Shown: piece by piece, positions 6,929 to 9,232 of the stretch
How positions within the stretch are numbered: the stretch's first letter is position 1
How the letters are laid out: each line of letters opens with the position of its first letter
NCBI GenBank assembly: GCA_934249275.1
Contig: CAKQKT010000074.1
Coordinates: 1 to 9,232 of the forward strand
DNA from: an uncultured Sutterella sp.
GTDB lineage: Bacteria; Pseudomonadota; Gammaproteobacteria; Burkholderiales; Burkholderiaceae_F
Length of the DNA stretch: 9,232 nucleotides
Reading direction: 5' to 3'
The notes under the pieces: model-generated
Told to the model about the DNA's origin: nothing
The model's input: the letters and a program-made list of their open reading frames with translations, nothing else
The model's database searches: none
Made by a program: the position numbers and the translations under genes

Positions 6929-7492
6929 TCAAAGTTCGGTGAAGATGCCGCCGTGAAGCTTCAACTCGCGTATGACGTGTACAAGGAGCTCCGTATCGAT
7001 AAGAGCTCCGTGAAGGTCGTGTCCAGAAAGGTCGATGCCGTAGAGTCGGCAGAGGTCGTCGAGGCGGTTGCCGCCGCGGCCTCGCAGGCGTTCCGCCACG
7101 CGAAGCGTGCAGGTAATGCTGTCGCAGACATCGGTGAGGGGACCGTGCCCGAGGCGGGACAGCTCCGCGGTGAGCATCCGCGAGTCGTAGGCTGCGTTGT
7201 GGATGAAGAGTCTGGCGCCCGAGATGAAGTCCAGAAAGCCGTCGGCTACCGAGGCAAAGACCGGCTTGTCGCTCAGAAAGGCATCGGAGAGTCCATGCAC
7301 GCGATAGGCGCCGTAGGGCATGGTGCGCTGCGGGTTGATGTACACATGGTATTTATCGCCGGTTTGCCAGGTCACGGGGTCGAACTCGATGGCGGCGATT
7401 TCGCAGATGCGATCGGTGCGGGCGCTCAGACCGGTGGTTTCGGTGTCCAGACACAAATAGCGCGGGCGTGTGCGAGTGAAGGCGACAGTCAT
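6929..7492 (-). CDS. dnaQ: DnaQ-like 3'-5' exonuclease (DEDDh), lacking the C-terminal tail of replicative epsilon
   Basis: Proofreading-type 3'-5' exonuclease of 187 aa. The DEDDh residues are visible: Asp16 and Glu18 in LDTETTG, Asp103 in HNAAYDSRM, His161 and Asp166 in LHGALIDTELL. Supporting epsilon-like motifs are YRVHGLSDAFLSDKP (63-77) and LDDLCRLYGID (144-154). E. coli epsilon is 243 aa; here the protein stops at HGGIFTEL, right after the exonuclease domain. The clamp-binding motif and the polymerase-binding tail are therefore absent. I chose the ATG at 7492 because its N-terminus aligns with E. coli DnaQ. A GTG at 7570 would add 26 residues that look non-coding. No ribosome-binding site precedes 7492, but the start overlaps the stop of an upstream minus-strand frame (ATGA). 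It converges on the McrC-like gene with a 52-bp gap. Confidence 0.85.
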   Translation of the reverse strand: MTVAFTRTRPRYLCLDTETTGLSARTDRICEIAAIEFDPVTWQTGDKYHVYINPQRTMPYGAYRVHGLSDAFLSDKPVFASVADGFLDFISGARLFIHNAAYDSRMLTAELSRLGHGPLTDVCDSITCTLRVAERLRGRGGNRLDDLCRLYGIDLSGHDLHGALIDTELLVHVIRELKLHGGIFTEL

Positions 7493-7525
7493 GATGCGGT
7501 AATGGTCGAAGGATTTCGATGCTCC

Positions 7526-7531
7526 ATTGTA
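7526..7531 (-). promoter_or_regulatory. Candidate -10 box for the dnaQ-like gene
   Basis: TACAAT on the minus strand, 33 bases before the preferred ATG at 7492, within AGCTACAAT. The -35 position (about 7549-7554) holds only a weak CTTCCT. If functional, it would free dnaQ from dependence on the upstream membrane-protein gene. Confidence 0.3.
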
Positions 7532-7571
7532 GCTAACGGAGTCCGTCGAGGAAGCTCGCCTGTCGCCCACT

Positions 7572-7594
7572 CCTGATGCTGAAAAGCGCCGGAA
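7572..7594 (+). repeat. 23-bp imperfect direct repeat, copy 2
   Basis: Partner of 6872-6894, with 21 of 23 bases identical. It lies just upstream of the alternative GTG start of the dnaQ-like frame. Nine more bases, gctcgcctg (7554-7562), match the bases before copy 1 (6867-6875) if a 13-base insertion is allowed. Confidence 0.75.
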
Positions 7595-7739
7595 GGCCTG
7601 GCGTTTTCGGCGTGTTTTTCAGAAAGGCGGGACTCGATGCGCCCGACAAGGTCGTGCTTGAGCTCTTCGGGCCGACCGTCCATGAGATCGATTGAGACTC
7701 GGCCGAAGATGTTTGCCGGAGGCGAAGCAACAGTCGACG

Positions 7740-8375
7740 TCAATCAAGCGCGCGATAAGCCGGGAAGAGACGGCCGAGAACTTTGAGAAAGACCTTTGCA
7801 AATTGGCCGCCGCAGACGGCTGCGATGAGCGTGCCTTCGCGCACGCCTTCGATCGTTCCGAGAAGGAGCCAGGATGCGGAGACGGCTGCGATCACGAGGA
7901 AGACGTCGACGCCCGTGCGCAGGTTGCCGAAGGAGCCGCCCCAGCGCTTGATGATGCTCAAGACGAAGCCTTCGGGCGGCAGAATCGCAAGGCGGGCAAA
8001 GACCATGCCGGCAATGCCCATGCCGTTGAAGACCGTGCCGATGAGAACAGTGCCGATTTTCTCGAGATAGCTTTCGGGCGCGACAAACGACGTGAGCGCG
8101 TAGGCCAGGTCGAAGAAGAGCCCGAAGATGAAGCAGATCGGAATCTGCTTGACGAGCTTCACAAGGAATTTCGTGGGATCGACGGCCGTCTGAAGTATGA
8201 AGAAAAAGACGTTCGTCAGAAAGACGAAAAAGCCCATCGAAAGAGGAAGAGCCTTGGAAAGCACAAGTGCGACCGAGCTGATGGTGCCGGTGCCGAGCCC
8301 TGCGTGCGTAATGACCGCAATGCCTGTCGAAAGCGTCAGGAGCCCGAAGAGGAAGATGAGTGCGCGGATGACCAT
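7740..8375 (-). CDS. YczE/YitT-like integral membrane protein
   Basis: A 211-aa polytopic inner-membrane protein of unknown function. About six hydrophobic segments are visible, near residues 4-24, 44-66, 75-95, 106-128, 155-175 and 182-200. The motif THAGLGTGTISSVALVLSKA (23-42) followed by SMGFFVFLTNVFFFILQ matches the pattern of YczE-type proteins (a G-L-G stretch after the first helix). Length is normal for that family (about 210). The start is the ATG at 8375, preceded only by a purine-rich AAGAAAAA, so initiation may be modest. It is divergent from the ABC substrate-binding gene and first in its minus-strand group. Substrate and role are not known; a link to the neighbouring transporter is conjecture. 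Confidence 0.8.
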   Translation of the reverse strand: MVIRALIFLFGLLTLSTGIAVITHAGLGTGTISSVALVLSKALPLSMGFFVFLTNVFFFILQTAVDPTKFLVKLVKQIPICFIFGLFFDLAYALTSFVAPESYLEKIGTVLIGTVFNGMGIAGMVFARLAILPPEGFVLSIIKRWGGSFGNLRTGVDVFLVIAAVSASWLLLGTIEGVREGTLIAAVCGGQFAKVFLKVLGRLFPAYRALD

Positions 8376-8457
8376 TTTTTCTTGCTTTTGGGTGTTGAGG
8401 CGCCCGGCTGCGCGGGACGGCTCGCATCTCGGGGGCGGTGAGGGTCGTCTGGCGGGG

Positions 8458-8471
8458 TCGGGTTAACCCGA
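8458..8471. promoter_or_regulatory. 14-bp perfect palindrome, possible operator
   Basis: TCGGGTTAACCCGA is its own reverse complement. It lies about ten bases downstream of the inferred start of the minus-strand transcript, where a bound dimeric repressor would block transcription. As RNA it would form only a five-base-pair hairpin. Confidence 0.45.
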
Positions 8472-8488
8472 ATCCTGTAATGTACCAG

Positions 8489-8516
8489 AAAATAAAAACG
8501 ACTGTTTGCCAGTCAA
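8489..8516 (-). promoter_or_regulatory. Candidate sigma-70 promoter of the YczE-like gene
   Basis: On the minus strand TTGACT (8516-8511) is followed, after 16 bases, by TATTTT (8494-8489). This gives a leader of roughly 105 bases before the ATG at 8375. The -35 matches consensus at five of six positions and the -10 at four. Confidence 0.45.
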
Positions 8517-8752
8517 GAATCCAGGATGAAAATCCCGGTCAATCGGCGTCGCGCAGTCTATAAAATGCTCGGATCTTTGACGCGCAAACAAGGAGGCTGG
8601 ACCGGCTCTTGTAAACGCCCGGATTTCAGTCCGCGCATGTCAAGCCGCTGGAATAAAAACGCACTGAATGACGGCTTGCGGCGTATCATACGAATCGTTA
8701 AAAAATCATACGTCAATGGATGCGTCCGCCCCGGGACGCGAAGGAGGATCGA
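8517..8752 (+). promoter_or_regulatory. Leader region of the ABC substrate-binding gene: promoter candidates, repeat, hairpin, strong RBS
   Basis: No believable gene lies here; the 76-codon plus-strand frame across it reads as a very basic, random-looking peptide. Promoter candidates are TATAAA (8559-8564), without a clear -35, and TTGCGG (8676-8681) with TAAAAA (8699-8704) at 17 bases. ATCATACG occurs twice (8685-8692 and 8705-8712), 20 bp apart. GCGTCC (8722-8727) pairs with GGACGC (8734-8739) in a GC-rich hairpin directly before the ribosome-binding site AAGGAGG (8741-8747), which is five bases from the ATG. I see no cobalamin-riboswitch core and no clear Fur box. Confidence 0.45.
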
Positions 8753-9232
8753 ATGACGTTTTTCAAGTTGAGCCGCCGGAGGCTGGCTGCATTTTTCGCC
8801 GCTGCGATGCTGGTTCCCATGGCCGCACAGGCGGCCGTTGCCGAATTTACGGACCTGGCGGGCCGAAAGGTTGTGGTTGAAAAGACGCCCGAGCGCTTCA
8901 TTGTGGCGAACTACATTGCAAACTACCTGATGACGGGCGGAGCGAAGAGCCTTGACAAGGTCGTCGGCATGACGCAGGACGGCTGGGAGCACACGAGGCT
9001 TGGTGAATACCGCGTCTTCACGAAGGCCTTTCCGCAGATCAAGGACATTTCGAGCATCGGCGGCTATCACGACAACATTCTCAATTCGGAGCGCATTCTT
9101 TCTCTTAAGCCGGACGTGCTTCTGATCAACCGCTCGCAGTATGCGGACAATTCGCAGCGCGTCGAAGTGTTCGAGCGCGCCGGCATCCGCGTGGTGGTGC
9201 TTGACTACCAATCGATGAAGCCTGAAAACCAT
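8753..9232 (+). CDS. ABC transporter substrate-binding protein, iron-complex/cobalamin class (3' end outside window)
   Basis: The first 160 codons of a periplasmic binding protein that would deliver a siderophore, heme or corrinoid to an inner-membrane ABC permease. A signal peptide is visible: basic KLSRRR (5-10), a hydrophobic run to about residue 25, and an AQA cleavage site after residue 27. SRRRL is also a possible twin-arginine signal. The mature protein begins EFTDLAGRKVVVEKTPERFI, the opening typical of the class that includes FepB, FhuD and BtuF. The segment SERILSLKPDVLLINRSQYA, followed by FERAGIRVVVLDYQS, matches the usual first-lobe pattern. The strong AAGGAGG site fixes the start. 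Family members are commonly 280-380 aa, so about half is present. The ligand cannot be told from this half. Confidence 0.87.
   Translation, partial: MTFFKLSRRRLAAFFAAAMLVPMAAQAAVAEFTDLAGRKVVVEKTPERFIVANYIANYLMTGGAKSLDKVVGMTQDGWEHTRLGEYRVFTKAFPQIKDISSIGGYHDNILNSERILSLKPDVLLINRSQYADNSQRVEVFERAGIRVVVLDYQSMKPENH

Larger units (their letters stand above)
7489..7743 (-). pseudogene. Doubtful 84-codon ORF or gene remnant, weakly tautomerase-like
   Basis: An open minus-strand frame from a TTG at 7743 (overlapping the TGA of the YczE-like gene) to a TGA at 7489-7491 (overlapping the dnaQ ATG). The first part has coding-like codon choice and contains FGRVSIDLMDGRPEELKHDL (about residues 13-32). This resembles the GR-x-x-E-x-K-x-x-L segment of tautomerase-superfamily proteins such as 4-oxalocrotonate tautomerase or the 5-carboxymethyl-2-hydroxymuconate isomerase C-terminus. 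There is no Met-Pro start, which tautomerases need for their catalytic N-terminal proline, no ribosome-binding site, and the last 30 or so residues look non-coding. It is most simply a remnant; a coupled small protein is the alternative. The second direct-repeat copy lies inside it. Confidence 0.3.

Noticed and set aside
8517..8752. Cobalamin riboswitch before the substrate-binding gene
   Set aside because: The conserved core and B12 box are not found, and the leader is too short after the candidate promoters.
8526..8756. 76-codon plus-strand frame whose stop overlaps the ATG of the ABC binding protein
   Set aside because: Random-looking, strongly basic peptide over an AT-rich promoter region; the downstream gene has its own strong ribosome-binding site.
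8558..9232. 224-codon minus-strand frame at the right end
   Set aside because: Antisense shadow of the substrate-binding protein gene, which has a clear signal peptide and family motifs.

Overview
The window is GC-rich (strong preference for G/C at third codon positions), closely packed, and Gram-negative: it carries a LysP-type permease, a DnaQ-type exonuclease and a periplasmic-binding protein with a signal peptide. Candidate -10 boxes of the form TACAAT and the gene content suggest a betaproteobacterium, possibly a gut Sutterellaceae member. That placement is inference; no rRNA or other taxonomic marker is present.

Layout. (1) 1-1118, minus strand: the N-terminal 372 codons of a lysine permease (lysP), cut by the left edge. 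(2) 1119-1711: a long divergent intergenic region. Its minus strand carries a lysine riboswitch (about 1281-1443) in the lysP leader, with a competing hairpin downstream. Its right part is AT-rich and holds the start signals of the next operon. (3) 1712-6876, plus strand: a two-gene McrBC-like cassette. The first gene is a 1117-residue AAA+ NTPase with an N-terminal module of unknown function, an acidic linker, an unassigned middle domain and a long coiled coil. The second is a DUF2357-like/PD-(D/E)XK nuclease. (4) 6929-8375, minus strand: a YczE-like membrane protein, a doubtful 84-codon ORF with weak tautomerase resemblance, and a short DnaQ-like 3'-5' exonuclease. The three reading frames overlap by a few bases. 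A 23-bp imperfect direct repeat flanks the dnaQ segment. (5) 8376-8752: a divergent regulatory region with a 14-bp palindrome, a spaced direct repeat and a hairpin beside a strong ribosome-binding site. (6) 8753-9232, plus strand: the start of an iron/cobalamin-class ABC transporter substrate-binding protein, cut by the right edge.

How the parts work together. lysP should be switched off by its own substrate through the riboswitch. The central pair is a probable anti-invader nuclease system: the AAA+ protein would recognise or translocate on nucleic acid and the partner would cut. It belongs to the broad McrBC/type IV restriction group with coiled-coil enlargement, but its recognition modules are not ones I can name. 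The DnaQ-like protein ends where the clamp- and polymerase-binding tail of replicative epsilon would begin, so it may be a stand-alone exonuclease. No CRISPR array, tRNA, rRNA, transposase or integrase is visible.
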